Positions 37,162-46,192 of a DNA stretch of 64,000 bases are shown piece after piece. Origin of the DNA: Leptodesmis sichuanensis A121 (lineage in GTDB: Bacteria; Cyanobacteriota; Cyanobacteriia; Leptolyngbyales; Leptolyngbyaceae); NCBI RefSeq assembly GCF_021379005.1, contig NZ_CP075171.1:3968001-4032000 (forward strand), read 5' to 3'. Within the stretch, counting starts at the first letter, position 1. The number at the start of each line of letters is the position of its first letter. The notes under the pieces were generated by a model, which was not told the origin of the DNA, searched no databases, and saw only the letters and a list, made by a program, of their open reading frames with translations. Position numbers and translations under genes: made by a program.

Positions 37162-37587
37162 ATGAAAACTGCCAGTCCCACGGTCAAGAACCTGATCAAA
37201 ATCTTGATCGGAACAGCCTGGATTGATGGCAAGATTCAACCAGAGGAACGAGAGTATTTACACCGGATTGCGAAAGAAAAAGGGGTAGACCAGGAACCAG
37301 ATATTTATCCCTTACTGTATGAATTTAAAGCGGTTTCCCAAGCTGAATGTTATGCCTGGTTAAAAGATTATTTGGGCGATCAGCCCACTTCTGAAGCTTG
37401 TCAGCAGCTCTTGGAAGCCATCAGTGCCTTAATTTATAGCGATGGCTCTGTAGACAGCGAGGAAGCTAAACTGTTGCAAACCCTGCAGATGATCGATCCT
37501 GCAAACGAAAACACTGAGCACGCCAGCAACACAATTATCACAGCCATTCGCAATCTCTACCAGCGCTGGGTTTCCAAACTGGAATAG
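37162..37587 (+). CDS. TerB family tellurite resistance-like protein
   Basis: The 141-residue helical protein has the TerB pattern: LIKILIGTAWIDGKIQPEEREYLHRIAKEKG and a second half ALIYSDGSVDSEEAKLLQTL, each with an acidic metal-binding loop (DGKIQPEE, DGSVDSEE). TerB-fold proteins bind divalent metals and are membrane- or stress-associated. AGGAGG (37148-37153) fixes the ATG at 37162; the frame is open from 37141. Confidence 0.85.
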   Translation: MKTASPTVKNLIKILIGTAWIDGKIQPEEREYLHRIAKEKGVDQEPDIYPLLYEFKAVSQAECYAWLKDYLGDQPTSEACQQLLEAISALIYSDGSVDSEEAKLLQTLQMIDPANENTEHASNTIITAIRNLYQRWVSKLE

Positions 37588-37659
37588 CCTATCAGGCCAT
37601 CACCTTAAAACCCCTCTCCAGAACGGGACTACCGTGCACACACAAGTCATGAGGACGTG

Positions 37660-37709
37660 GCTGCACCGAAGTCCACTAATTAGGCCCACACTCCTGACTT
37701 GGGTGGCAG
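37660..37709. repeat. 50-bp hairpin-forming dispersed repeat, copy 1
   Basis: The sequence from GCTGCACCGAAGTCCACT to CTTGGGTGGCAG recurs at 63361-63410 with 45 of 50 bases the same. The ends are imperfectly inverted (GCTGCACCGAAGTC against GACTTGGGTGGCAG), so it can fold as a hairpin. Confidence 0.85.
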
Positions 37710-37769
37710 TCAGGAAACTAGCCCAATGACCAAGGACAGCCCCATCCAACGGTTATTATTACCGATGCT

Positions 37770-37970
37770 CTATACACCGGGATTTTTTTCATCCACCTCT
37801 GGAATGAAGTCGGGACGTTTTTTATCTTCCCAACCTACAGGCCGCTTGGAGTTGTACCAGGCGATCGAGCCGATACTGACCGCTGCAATAAAGCCGATCA
37901 CATACACTGCTGTAAATGCATAGGGAAAATGAGGGCCTGTAGATGCAGCCACTGCCATGAGTAGGTTCAT
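37770..37970 (-). CDS. Small membrane protein, Psb35-like
   Basis: The 66-residue protein has one membrane span (FPYAFTAVYVIGFIAAVSIGSIAWY) followed by NSKRPVGWEDKKRPDF and an acidic tail. This matches my memory of the cyanobacterial Psb35 family, which stabilises the CP47 assembly module of photosystem II; the gene name is not certain. GGAGT lies 7 bases upstream of the ATG. Confidence 0.6.
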   Translation of the reverse strand: MNLLMAVAASTGPHFPYAFTAVYVIGFIAAVSIGSIAWYNSKRPVGWEDKKRPDFIPEVDEKNPGV

Positions 37971-38119
37971 TACGCAACTCCTTCAAATATTTAACTTTTT
38001 GACGAATAATGAACAGGATAGAGGGTTGAGCCAGGTGATTTCATCCGTAACGAGATGGATCCCCGACTCCTCCACCTGGAAGATAATAATCGCTTAACAT
38101 CTAAACTTTCTTCAACACT

Positions 38120-38611
38120 ATGGCCTCAACATACTCTTTTGACATCGTGAGCGATTTCGATCGTCAGGAATTAGTGAACGCTTTAGACCAGGCTCAACGG
38201 GAAATTCAAAGCCGATACGACCTGAAAGATACCAAAACCACTGTGGAATTGGGTGATAAAAGCATCATTATCAACACAGATAGTGAATTTACCTTGGATG
38301 CCGTCAACAGCCTGATTCAAACCAAGGCAGTTAAGCGCAACCTGTCTCTCAAAATTTTCGATTATGGCAAGGTGGAAACGGCCAGCGGCAACCGGGTACG
38401 TCAGGAAATTACGTTACGGAAGGGAATCAGCCAGGAACTAGCCAAGCAAATTACGAAACTGATTCGCGATGAATTCAAAAAAGTGCAAGGGTCGATTCAG
38501 GGAGATGCAGTGCGGGTGACGGCAAAATCGAAAGATGATCTGCAGGCAGTGATTCAGCGTTTGAAGCAGGAAGATTATCCAGCCGCCCTGCAGTTTACAA
38601 ATTATCGCTGA
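38120..38611 (+). CDS. yajQ: YajQ family nucleotide-binding protein
   Basis: The 163-residue protein matches YajQ throughout: [54 protein letters not shown] and [17 protein letters not shown]. YajQ has two RNA-binding-like folds; members bind nucleotides and one was described as a cyclic di-GMP effector. Its role in cyanobacteria is not defined. Confidence 0.95.
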   Translation: MASTYSFDIVSDFDRQELVNALDQAQREIQSRYDLKDTKTTVELGDKSIIINTDSEFTLDAVNSLIQTKAVKRNLSLKIFDYGKVETASGNRVRQEITLRKGISQELAKQITKLIRDEFKKVQGSIQGDAVRVTAKSKDDLQAVIQRLKQEDYPAALQFTNYR

Positions 38612-38755
38612 TCGGAGCGATCGCTAGGGGCAGGGGATAGGTTAGATTTCATGCCATTAGAGAAAGTTTCTTGCGATCGCAGCTTTAACAAAACTTTATT
38701 GGGGGATAGCAGGTGTCGTATACTACCCGTTGTGGTTAGCAGGAGTAAGAGATCG

Positions 38756-39766
38756 ATGTCGGTGGCAGGGAAGTCCCTGACGGCTCCAAAAGAATTGATG
38801 CGTCCTCCGGAGGAGTTTTTTAATCCCACATTGCTCATGTTTTTGGCAGCAGTGGCGATCGTAACCATCTCTACCGTTGGCTTTTTTCGCTGGCACTGGA
38901 TTGACTGGTGTTGCTTCACCATGAACGTGATTGCCCTCCACATGGTGGGAACGGTGATTCACGATGCCTGTCACAATGCGGCCCACCGCAATCGCGTCAT
39001 TAATGCCCTGTTGGGGCACGGTAGTGCTTTGATGTTGGGTTTCTCCTTCCCCGTTTTTACACGGGTGCATATGCAGCATCATGCCAATGTCAATGATCCC
39101 AAAAACGATCCGGATCATGTGGTATCTACCTTTGGCCCGCTCTGGCTGATTAATGCTCGCTTTTTCTATCACGAAATTTTCTTTTTTCAGCGGCGGCTCT
39201 GGCGCAAGTTTGAGTTGCTGGAGTGGTTTATTGGACGGGCAATCGTTGGCCTGATTGTCTATCTAGGGGCGCAGTACGGCTTTCTGGGGTATGTGTTTAA
39301 CTTCTGGTTTGTGCCCCTGGCGATCGTTGGGCTGATGCTGGGCCTGTTTTTTGATTACCTGCCACATCGTCCGTTTCAGGAGCGCGATCGCTGGCTCAAT
39401 GCCCGCGTTTATCCCAGTCGCATCCTTAACCTGCTGATCGGTGGCCAAAATTATCACCTGATCCATCACCTCTGGCCTTCCATTCCCTGGTACAAGTACC
39501 AGGAAGCTTATTATCAGGTAAAACCCTTGCTAGACGAAAAAGGCTCCCATCAGTCCCTCGGTATTCTGAACAGCCCCAAAGATTTTTTCGGTTTCCTCTA
39601 CGACATTCTGATTGGCATTCGCTTCTCTCGCACTCAAGATTCAGAGTGCTTGTCAAAAACTGAAGCAGCCGCAGCCAATCCTGGCGCTGGGGTAGGGGAG
39701 CAGTCCTCTGAAACTGTCTCTATTCAGGTTAAGTCTGACCAGTCAGAGGAGACTCTCGTTGCTTAG
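38756..39766 (+). CDS. crtR: Beta-carotene hydroxylase CrtR
   Basis: CrtR adds the 3-hydroxyl groups that make zeaxanthin and related xanthophylls in the membrane. The 336-residue desaturase-type protein has the three His boxes HDACHNAAH, HMQHH and HLIHHLW, four or so membrane spans, and the CrtR signatures HGSALMLGFSFPVFTRVH and FFDYLPHRPF. AGGAG ends 10 bases before the ATG at 38756; the frame is open to 38651. A low-complexity tail of about 45 residues follows the conserved core. Confidence 0.93.
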   Translation: MSVAGKSLTAPKELMRPPEEFFNPTLLMFLAAVAIVTISTVGFFRWHWIDWCCFTMNVIALHMVGTVIHDACHNAAHRNRVINALLGHGSALMLGFSFPVFTRVHMQHHANVNDPKNDPDHVVSTFGPLWLINARFFYHEIFFFQRRLWRKFELLEWFIGRAIVGLIVYLGAQYGFLGYVFNFWFVPLAIVGLMLGLFFDYLPHRPFQERDRWLNARVYPSRILNLLIGGQNYHLIHHLWPSIPWYKYQEAYYQVKPLLDEKGSHQSLGILNSPKDFFGFLYDILIGIRFSRTQDSECLSKTEAAAANPGAGVGEQSSETVSIQVKSDQSEETLVA

Positions 39767-39838
39767 GAACAGGAAGGCTTACGGAATGCGTCCGTTCTCC
39801 CTGGTAAAATAGGACGGTTGTGTTGGGCGACACGAACG

Positions 39839-41134
39839 TTGATTGAGCGGTATACCCTGCCCGAAATGGGCGAATTGTGGACAGATACTTATAAATTGAA
39901 GACTTGGCTGCAAGTTGAAATTGCAGTTTGTGAAGCACAGGCGGAATTAGGTTATATTCCTGCTGAGGCAGTGGCAGCAATTAAGGCCAAGGCAAATTTT
40001 GATCCGCAACGGGTGCTGGAAATTGAGAAGGAAGTTAAGCACGATGTGATTGCCTTTCTCACGAACGTGAATGAATATGTGGGAGATGCGGGTCGCTATA
40101 TCCATCTAGGAATGACTAGTTCAGATATGTTAGACACAGCTCTGGCGCTGCAAATGGTAGCCAGTCTGGATGTAATCATGAGTCAGTTGGAAGCGCTGAT
40201 TCAGGCTATTCGCTACCAGGCCCAGCAGCATCGCAATACGGTGATGATTGGCCGATCGCATGGCATTCATGCAGAACCAATTACCTTTGGCTTCAAGTTA
40301 GCAGGATGGCTGGCGGAGGTGTTGCGGCACCGCGATCGCCTTTGTTATCTGCAACAAGAAATTGCGGTTGGCAAGATTTCCGGGGCGGTAGGAACTTATG
40401 CCAATATTGATCCTCAGATTGAAGCGATTGCCTGTCAGAAATTAGGCCTGCAGCCAGACTGTGCCTCGACTCAGGTGATTTCCCGCGATCGTCACGCCAA
40501 TTTCTTTAATGGGCTGGCTCTACTGACAGCTTCGATTGAACGGTTCGCTGTTGAAATTCGCAATCTGCAACGTACTGATGTCTTGGAGGTAGAGGAATTC
40601 TTTTCTAAAGGACAAAAAGGCTCCTCTGCCATGCCTCACAAACGTAATCCGATTCGCTCCGAGCGGTTAACTGGAATGGCCCGTCTGGTGCGAGGCTATG
40701 CCGTATCAGGAATTGAAAACGTGGCTCTCTGGCACGAGCGCGATATTTCCCACAGTTCTGTCGAACGAGTTGCCCTGCCCGATGCCTGTATTCTCACCCA
40801 CTTCATGCTGGTAGAGATTACGGATCTAGTGAAGCATTTACTGGTCTATCCCGATAATATGGCCCGCAATATGAATGTGTATGGCGGTGTGGTATTCAGT
40901 CAGCGGGTCATGCTGGCTCTGGTGGAAAAGGGCTTGAAACGGGAAGAGGCGTATGCGATCGTCCAATCCTGTGCTCATGCCGCCTGGAATAAAGACGATG
41001 GCAATTTCCGTGCTCTGATTGAACAAGATCCTCGCGTCACTGAAAAACTCTCGGCTGAAGAAATCGCCGCCTGCTTCGACCCCCAACTCCACCTGCGAAA
41101 CCTGGATCAAATCTATCAACGCTTAGGGATTTAG
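39839..41134 (+). CDS. purB: Adenylosuccinate lyase
   Basis: PurB acts twice in purine synthesis, on SAICAR and adenylosuccinate. The 431-residue protein has the fumarase-superfamily signature SSAMPHKRNPIRSE, the catalytic region GRSHGIHAEPITFG and the N-terminus IERYTLPEMGELWTDTYK. The start is a TTG at 39839, chosen because family proteins begin exactly there (MIERYT); the frame is open to 39818. Confidence 0.95.
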   Translation: MIERYTLPEMGELWTDTYKLKTWLQVEIAVCEAQAELGYIPAEAVAAIKAKANFDPQRVLEIEKEVKHDVIAFLTNVNEYVGDAGRYIHLGMTSSDMLDTALALQMVASLDVIMSQLEALIQAIRYQAQQHRNTVMIGRSHGIHAEPITFGFKLAGWLAEVLRHRDRLCYLQQEIAVGKISGAVGTYANIDPQIEAIACQKLGLQPDCASTQVISRDRHANFFNGLALLTASIERFAVEIRNLQRTDVLEVEEFFSKGQKGSSAMPHKRNPIRSERLTGMARLVRGYAVSGIENVALWHERDISHSSVERVALPDACILTHFMLVEITDLVKHLLVYPDNMARNMNVYGGVVFSQRVMLALVEKGLKREEAYAIVQSCAHAAWNKDDGNFRALIEQDPRVTEKLSAEEIAACFDPQLHLRNLDQIYQRLGI

Positions 41135-41224
41135 CGAAGGTTAGGAATGAGAATTGAATAACATCGAATTTGTAGGATGTGTTAGGTGTTAGCCGTAACG
41201 CATCAAACGATTAGAACGGTTATA

Positions 41225-41308
41225 GGATCAGGCAAATTGAGCATTGATGTTCCAATTGGTACACTCCAAAGTATCTGGAAACAAGCTCAACTTAAGCAAG
41301 AGGAATGA
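41225..41308 (+). pseudogene. HicA toxin remnant (C-terminus)
   Basis: The frame reads GSGKLSIDVPIGTLQSIWKQ then AQLKQEE and stops at TGA 41306-41308. P-x-GTL-x-SI-x-KQAQL is the C-terminal signature of HicA mRNA-interferase toxins. The double-stranded-RNA-binding N-terminal part with the catalytic His is absent upstream. Confidence 0.6.
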
Positions 41309-41370
41309 TGCGCTATGCAGTTGTAATTGAGAAGGGAAAGACGAGCTATGATGCTTACCTGATTGACTGA
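41305..41370 (+). pseudogene. HicB antitoxin remnant (N-terminus)
   Basis: The frame MMRYAVVIEKGKTSYDAYLI matches the first strand and turn of HicB antitoxins and ends at TGA after 21 codons. Its ATG overlaps the HicA stop as ATGA, as in intact hicAB pairs. The rest of the antitoxin is missing; the folded element at 41400 begins 30 bases later. Confidence 0.6.
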
Positions 41371-41399
41371 CAAAAGTTCTGAAAGGCTCATGTCTCTGT

Positions 41400-41627
41400 T
41401 GTCCACCCACCCAAAAATAAATTTTGGGCTAACAGCGCAAGTCCATGCAAATGGACTGAAACTCTTGTCCAGTCATCTTTAGATAACTTTGGCTATGAGC
41501 CAGGAAATTGATTTCCTGGTGATGCAGCGGGTGTTCAGGAGATTTGTCAGTCAACCAGGGTGCTTACAGTTTGTGACTATGTTGAAGCACCTTGAAGTTC
41601 TGACCCTAAACCAAAAGTGGGTGGACA
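41400..41627. mobile_element. 228-bp element with terminal inverted repeats and three hairpins (MITE-like)
   Basis: The ends are TGTCCACCCAC (41400-41410) and GTGGGTGGACA (41617-41627), perfect inverted repeats. Inside, three hairpins follow: CCCAAAA/TTTTGGG (41410-41428), AGTCCAT/ATGGACT (41440-41457) and CCAGGAAAT/ATTTCCTGG (41500-41519). The 40-bp dispersed repeat (41519-41558) lies within it. No reading frame is present. It could be a non-autonomous mobile element or a structured RNA. Confidence 0.55.
41519..41558. repeat. 40-bp dispersed repeat, copy 2
   Basis: Identical to 12784-12823 at 39 of 40 positions. Here it sits inside the 228-bp folded element, directly after its third hairpin. 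Confidence 0.9.
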
Positions 41628-41770
41628 CTTAACGAAAAGTCCCCACCCTCATCACAAAGCCAGCCATTGATTCAGGATTGCAAACTAAACACCACCGGCA
41701 AAGCGATCGGGGTTATTAAATTCATAATCCTGATGGCGACGGCAGCCTTTAAGTTAATTAAAAAATTGGT

Positions 41771-41950
41771 TTAGCTATAGCGTCTCTTACGCCGAGCGAC
41801 AACGGCCTTCCGTTTGCGCTTTTCCAGTGGAGTCTCAAAATGACGATGAGACCTCACATCTGCCAGGATTCCAGCCTTGGAAACCTGCCGCTTAAATCTC
41901 CGAAGGGCTGAATCAATTCCCTCGTTTTCGCCAAGAACTACCTGGGTCAT
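41771..41950 (-). CDS. rpsU: 30S ribosomal protein S21
   Basis: The 59-residue basic protein ([20 protein letters not shown], ending [11 protein letters not shown]) matches bacterial S21, a small-subunit protein involved in initiation. The ATG at 41950 gives the usual N-terminus MTQVVLG; the open frame begins at 41968. Confidence 0.95.
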   Translation of the reverse strand: MTQVVLGENEGIDSALRRFKRQVSKAGILADVRSHRHFETPLEKRKRKAVVARRKRRYS

Positions 41951-42039
41951 CCGAAATGTTCTCTCCAATGAACTAATGGTGTTTCACTAATTTATCATTT
42001 CAGTCCTGACCCCGGACAGGGGATCTGATCCTTTTGACC

Positions 42040-43350
42040 TTACCACTGACTGATAAATGAGAGATCAAGGGTACTAAAGTTGGTGCTTAAGGCTAAATTT
42101 AGATGCTCCATCGCATAGATTAGCCACTGCACCGCTTCGCGCCTATAAGATTCGTAATGATTGAATAGAATCGAGAAGCGTTTTTCTAAATGAGGCTTTA
42201 CTTTGCGGCAAATCAGAATGATCTTGAGCAGTAGGCCAGTGGTTAAAGTTGGCCCAAGATTCGCCAGCAGATCAATAAACACGAAGTGGCTAGGTTGCTG
42301 AGAACTTTCAACGACCAGGAAGTTTAATAACTGGCTACAGGTTCTCACGAGTAAAAAATCGTTCAGCTTTTGAGAGTCACTTTCAGGCAGGGTATTTTTT
42401 AGCTGAGTGTAGAGTTGGTTGTTAAACTGACGTTTTCCGTACTCCGGATCAACTGAAGCCGTGATGTATTGGTAGAGATCGTCCTTGAAAGATTGGAAAG
42501 AGGGGGTTTGAGCGCTATGAGTTAAGAAGCACTTCGCCAGATCTCGGTAGGTGTAAGAGCCTTGAGATTTACCTGCAAAGTGTTTCAGTGCCTTACAAAG
42601 TTCCTGATCGCTGAGAAGCGTGGGATTTTTGGCTGGCTGTAAGATGCGATTGGCTGTATCCGGAAGGCTACTGCGGGAAAGTTGCGATCGCCGCACCTGA
42701 TAGGTCACAAACTGCGATAGATCAATTTCATACTTGCGTTGCGCTCGTGACTTCAATTGCCGAATGGTTTGTTGTTGTTCATAAGTACTTCCTTCCGCCA
42801 GCAGGCAATGATCGTACAGGTAGGGATATCTGGGAATTAAGCTACCGAGCGGCTCCGTTCCGGCAGGGCGATCGCTATCATGGGTTACACCAATCACCTG
42901 CGCGAGTCGCCTTAAGGCGATGTACTGTTCAGTTTCAACAAAATCTTTGACAAGGTCTCGCAAGCGTCGGGCGGACTTGGAACGTGCCAGATCCTTCACC
43001 GAGCGAGAAGAAGGCGGATTCTCAAATAGTTGAATCAATACTGGAATATAAGCCTGATGCTGAGGACGGGCCTGCCAGCGGTTGATCAGGATATGACAGC
43101 AGCGATTGAGGACAAAGCGGAACTCCTGATCGGCGGTCTTGAGCATGGCGATCGCATCAAGCGCCGTTGCAATCTCTGCATCTGGATACTCATGTCCTTC
43201 AATAAAGAGTAACCGAAAGCGATCCACCAACTGGCTGGGGGATTCGGATTGTACGAGCTGCAGCCAATGATCGTATAGCTGCTGCTCTTCTTGTTCGATG
43301 TGTCTAGCGTAATGGGTTGTCCAAGTACTCACGATGGTAGAAAATCCCAA
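42040..43350 (-). CDS. Conserved hypothetical protein (436 aa), cyanobacterial type
   Basis: I recognise no domain. The protein is soluble, alpha-helical and rich in Gln/Leu/Arg, with HEAT-like helical hairpins suggested by blocks such as LVDRFRLLFIEGHEYPDAEI, FRFVLNRCCHILINRWQ, and LFNHYESYRREAVQWLIYAMEHLN. It starts MGFSTIVSTWTTHYARHI. No operon partner is seen: rpsU is 89 bases downstream on the same strand and relA/spoT is 580 bases upstream. Confidence 0.75.
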   Translation of the reverse strand: MGFSTIVSTWTTHYARHIEQEEQQLYDHWLQLVQSESPSQLVDRFRLLFIEGHEYPDAEIATALDAIAMLKTADQEFRFVLNRCCHILINRWQARPQHQAYIPVLIQLFENPPSSRSVKDLARSKSARRLRDLVKDFVETEQYIALRRLAQVIGVTHDSDRPAGTEPLGSLIPRYPYLYDHCLLAEGSTYEQQQTIRQLKSRAQRKYEIDLSQFVTYQVRRSQLSRSSLPDTANRILQPAKNPTLLSDQELCKALKHFAGKSQGSYTYRDLAKCFLTHSAQTPSFQSFKDDLYQYITASVDPEYGKRQFNNQLYTQLKNTLPESDSQKLNDFLLVRTCSQLLNFLVVESSQQPSHFVFIDLLANLGPTLTTGLLLKIILICRKVKPHLEKRFSILFNHYESYRREAVQWLIYAMEHLNLALSTNFSTLDLSFISQW

Positions 43351-43930
43351 AATTCAGGAATGGTAATTTTCGATACTTTGAACCTCCTGGATGTTGACCG
43401 TAAATGGTCTGGTTCCAATTCTAATAGGAAGTCAAACAATTATGAAGTGACGATGGGAGGCATTTGAAACTAAGGAGCGGCACCAGAAGTGCCTGAGAAC
43501 TCGTACCACAAGTTAGGAATGATACTAATCAAAATCATAGTTAGCCAGGTGTGATTTTGGTCACTTACAAAAGTCGCTTTGCCGAATTTTTACTTTATCA
43601 GTTCACTGTAGAACGGATTTTTTCAGCGCCTATGTGCTTCTCCAAGGGAAATAAGATACGTCCAGGTAATTTCCAGTCGCTTCACCGGGAAAACACATTG
43701 AAACTCTAGTTGAGGGGCTTCACTTCACAGAAAATTTGCAATATTTTCCAGGACACTTTCAGTTGCCCTGGTTGTGATAGAACTGAGGGCTAAGGAGTTT
43801 CCAAACCCCTCAATCCTCAGTTCTTATGATTTTATTCTGTCTAATGGGAAACCTTACGCTCATCACTATGTTTTAGTTCTTGAGGACAATTAAGCAAAGG
43901 CTATCTTCAGGCTCTGTATGATTACTGAAT
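43351..43930. other. 580-base intergenic region upstream of the unknown gene
   Basis: No gene is seen. The region is AT-rich, likely holds the promoter of the 42040-43350 gene and the 3' end of the relA/spoT transcript, and includes a 10-bp hairpin at 43779-43824. Confidence 0.4.
43779..43824. other. Two-level stem-loop downstream of relA/spoT
   Basis: AGAACTGAGG pairs perfectly with CCTCAGTTCT; inside, GGAGTTT and AAACCCC can extend the fold with one mismatch. No T run follows on the relA strand, so it is a weak terminator candidate at best. Confidence 0.6.
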
Positions 43931-46192
43931 TTATTTATTGTCCTCAGTTTGAATTAAGCGACGTAAGTTAAGCACATCACTTAGTTTCTTAATTTGAGCA
44001 AAGGTTCGTTCTAACTGAGCGTGATCTCGAATATCAATGCCCAGATCGATCACGGCGGTCTGATCGGGAAAAGTTCTTACTTGAGCATTGCGGACGTTGA
44101 TGTTGTTGTCTGTCAGTCGAGAAAGAATGTCCTTGAGAACCCCTACCCGATCGATCACTTCAATCTGAATATCAACGGGATAGGTTTGGGGGCGACCTCC
44201 ATCCTGAGTCTGCGGATTCCAACTGACGGGCACCAGCCGATCGCCAGGAATCTGTTCCGCGTTAGGGCAGCCTTGTCGATGAATGGAAATGCCACGATTG
44301 CCTTTCGTCACTACGCCGATAATCGCTTCTCCTGGTACTGGGGTACAACAGCCTGCCAGATGATAGAGCAAGCCTTCAACGCCCACGATCGGCGATTTAC
44401 TGGCTGGGGGTGCTAACAGTGCTTTGGCAGGGGTGGGAGGGGGAAGCAGTACTTGTGGATCGGGGGCGATCGGCTGCTGGGCTTTAACGGCTTCTCGTAG
44501 GCGGTTGACAGTGAGATTCAACGTCACTTCGCCATATCCCAAAGCGGCCAGCAAATCTTCCACGCTATGGTAGTTACAGCGTTCTGCCGTAGCCTGCATG
44601 GGAGCAGATTTCAGCAGGGCTTCAAATCCGTTCTTGCCTAACTCCCGCTCCAACATTTCTCGCCCACGAGCAATATTGTCTTCCCGGCACGATCGCTTGT
44701 ACCATTGGCGAATTCGGTTGCGGGCACCATTGGTAACCGTGAAGTTCAACCAGTCCAGGCTGGGGTGAGAGTTTTTCTGCGTCAGAATTTCAACAATGTC
44801 GCCATTCTTTAAGGGAGTGTCGAGAGTTACCATGCGGCCATTTACGCGAGCACCCGCACAGTGATTACCCACTTCAGTATGGATCCGGTAAGCAAAATCA
44901 ACTGGGGTTGCTCCGCGGCCTAAGGACACGACATCACCTTGAGGCGTAAAGACGTAAACCTCGCCATCAAACAGGTCATCTTTGATGCTTTCCAGGTACT
45001 CCTGAGCATCTTTCAGATCACTTTGCCAGTCCAGCAACTGCCGTAACCAGGTGAATTTTTCGTCCGTTTCGGTCAAGGGAGTGGCGGAATTTCCCGCTTC
45101 CTTATATTTCCAGTGGGCAGCAATCCCGTATTCAGCAATGTGGTGCATTTCCAGGGTGCGAATTTGCACTTCCAAAGGTCTGCCCGTATTGCCAAAGACA
45201 ACGGTATGTAGAGATTGATAGCGGTTCGGTTTTGGCAAACCAATGTAATCTTTGAAGCGACCGGGAATGGGGCGGAACATATCATGCACGATCGCCAGTG
45301 CCCGATAGCATTCCTCATTGGTCTGCACGATGATGCGGATCGCGGCGACATCATAGATTTCCTCGTAGCCCTTTTGCTGCCGCTGCATTTTTTGGTAGAT
45401 GCCATAGAGATGCTTGGGGCGACCACTGATGTCGTTGACCTGAATGCCGACCTGTTCTAAGCGCTCCCGCATGGTAGCAACGGTTTGCTCTAACCGGGCT
45501 TCCCGATCGGCTCGTTTTTCTGCCACCAGGTCTTGAATCTCGCGGTAACTTTCCGGTTCCAGGTATTTGAAGGCAAGGTCTTCCAGTTCCCACTTAAAGC
45601 GACCAATCCCCAGACGGTTTGCCAGGGGAGCAAAAATTTCTCGGGTTTCCAGGGCAATCTGACGGCGCTTGGCATCCGGTAAGTGCTCCAGGGTGCGCAT
45701 ATTATGCAGGCGATCGGCCAGCTTCACGACAATCACGCGAATATCCTGGGCCATCGCCAGGAACATCCGCCGGAAATTTTCGGCCTGTCGTTCTGTTTTG
45801 CTGGAGAAATTAAACTTGGAGAGCTTGGTCACTCCTTCCACCAGCAGGCGCACTTCCTTACCAAATCGCTCTTCTAATTCTTCTGGGGTAACTTCTGTGT
45901 CTTCCACCACATCATGCAGGAAGCCTGCCGCAATCATGGCACTGCCACCACCCAAGTCTCGCAATAACCCAGCAACGGCAACCGGATGGATAATGTACGG
46001 TTCGCCGGAAGCCCGGTATTGGCCCTGGTGAAGCTGATAGGCAAAGTCGAAGGCCCGACAAATGAGATCTGCGTCTGCACGGAAATTTTCCGACTCGCTA
46101 CAGTCTGGCGCTCCCAGGCGGCTAGCTTGGCACTCTCGTAACCAATCGGGGACGACAAATTCAGGGGAGGATACAGGAGCCGTGAGGTTCAT
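43931..46192 (-). CDS. Bifunctional (p)ppGpp synthetase/hydrolase (RelA/SpoT)
   Basis: The enzyme makes and breaks the stringent-response alarmone. The 753-residue protein has, in order, an HD hydrolase domain (HPVAVAGLLRDLGG, FLHDVVEDTEV, KLADRLHNMRTL), the synthetase domain (GRPKHLYGIYQKM, DVAAIRIIV, DYIGLPKPNRYQSLHT), a TGS domain (VFTPQGDVVSLGRGATPVDF) and a C-terminal ACT domain (VDIQIEVIDRVGVLKDILSR). Both active sites look complete, as in the single Rel of many cyanobacteria. It stands alone between two large spacers. Confidence 0.95.
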   Translation of the reverse strand: MNLTAPVSSPEFVVPDWLRECQASRLGAPDCSESENFRADADLICRAFDFAYQLHQGQYRASGEPYIIHPVAVAGLLRDLGGGSAMIAAGFLHDVVEDTEVTPEELEERFGKEVRLLVEGVTKLSKFNFSSKTERQAENFRRMFLAMAQDIRVIVVKLADRLHNMRTLEHLPDAKRRQIALETREIFAPLANRLGIGRFKWELEDLAFKYLEPESYREIQDLVAEKRADREARLEQTVATMRERLEQVGIQVNDISGRPKHLYGIYQKMQRQQKGYEEIYDVAAIRIIVQTNEECYRALAIVHDMFRPIPGRFKDYIGLPKPNRYQSLHTVVFGNTGRPLEVQIRTLEMHHIAEYGIAAHWKYKEAGNSATPLTETDEKFTWLRQLLDWQSDLKDAQEYLESIKDDLFDGEVYVFTPQGDVVSLGRGATPVDFAYRIHTEVGNHCAGARVNGRMVTLDTPLKNGDIVEILTQKNSHPSLDWLNFTVTNGARNRIRQWYKRSCREDNIARGREMLERELGKNGFEALLKSAPMQATAERCNYHSVEDLLAALGYGEVTLNLTVNRLREAVKAQQPIAPDPQVLLPPPTPAKALLAPPASKSPIVGVEGLLYHLAGCCTPVPGEAIIGVVTKGNRGISIHRQGCPNAEQIPGDRLVPVSWNPQTQDGGRPQTYPVDIQIEVIDRVGVLKDILSRLTDNNINVRNAQVRTFPDQTAVIDLGIDIRDHAQLERTFAQIKKLSDVLNLRRLIQTEDNK

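Noticed and set aside
41228-41410. Minus-strand 60-codon frame
   Set aside because: It is antisense to the HicA/HicB remnants, which have recognisable family motifs on the plus strand.
41400-41627. Group II intron interpretation of the folded element
   Set aside because: No GTGYG start, no domain V/VI sequence and no reverse transcriptase; inverted ends fit a MITE-like element better.
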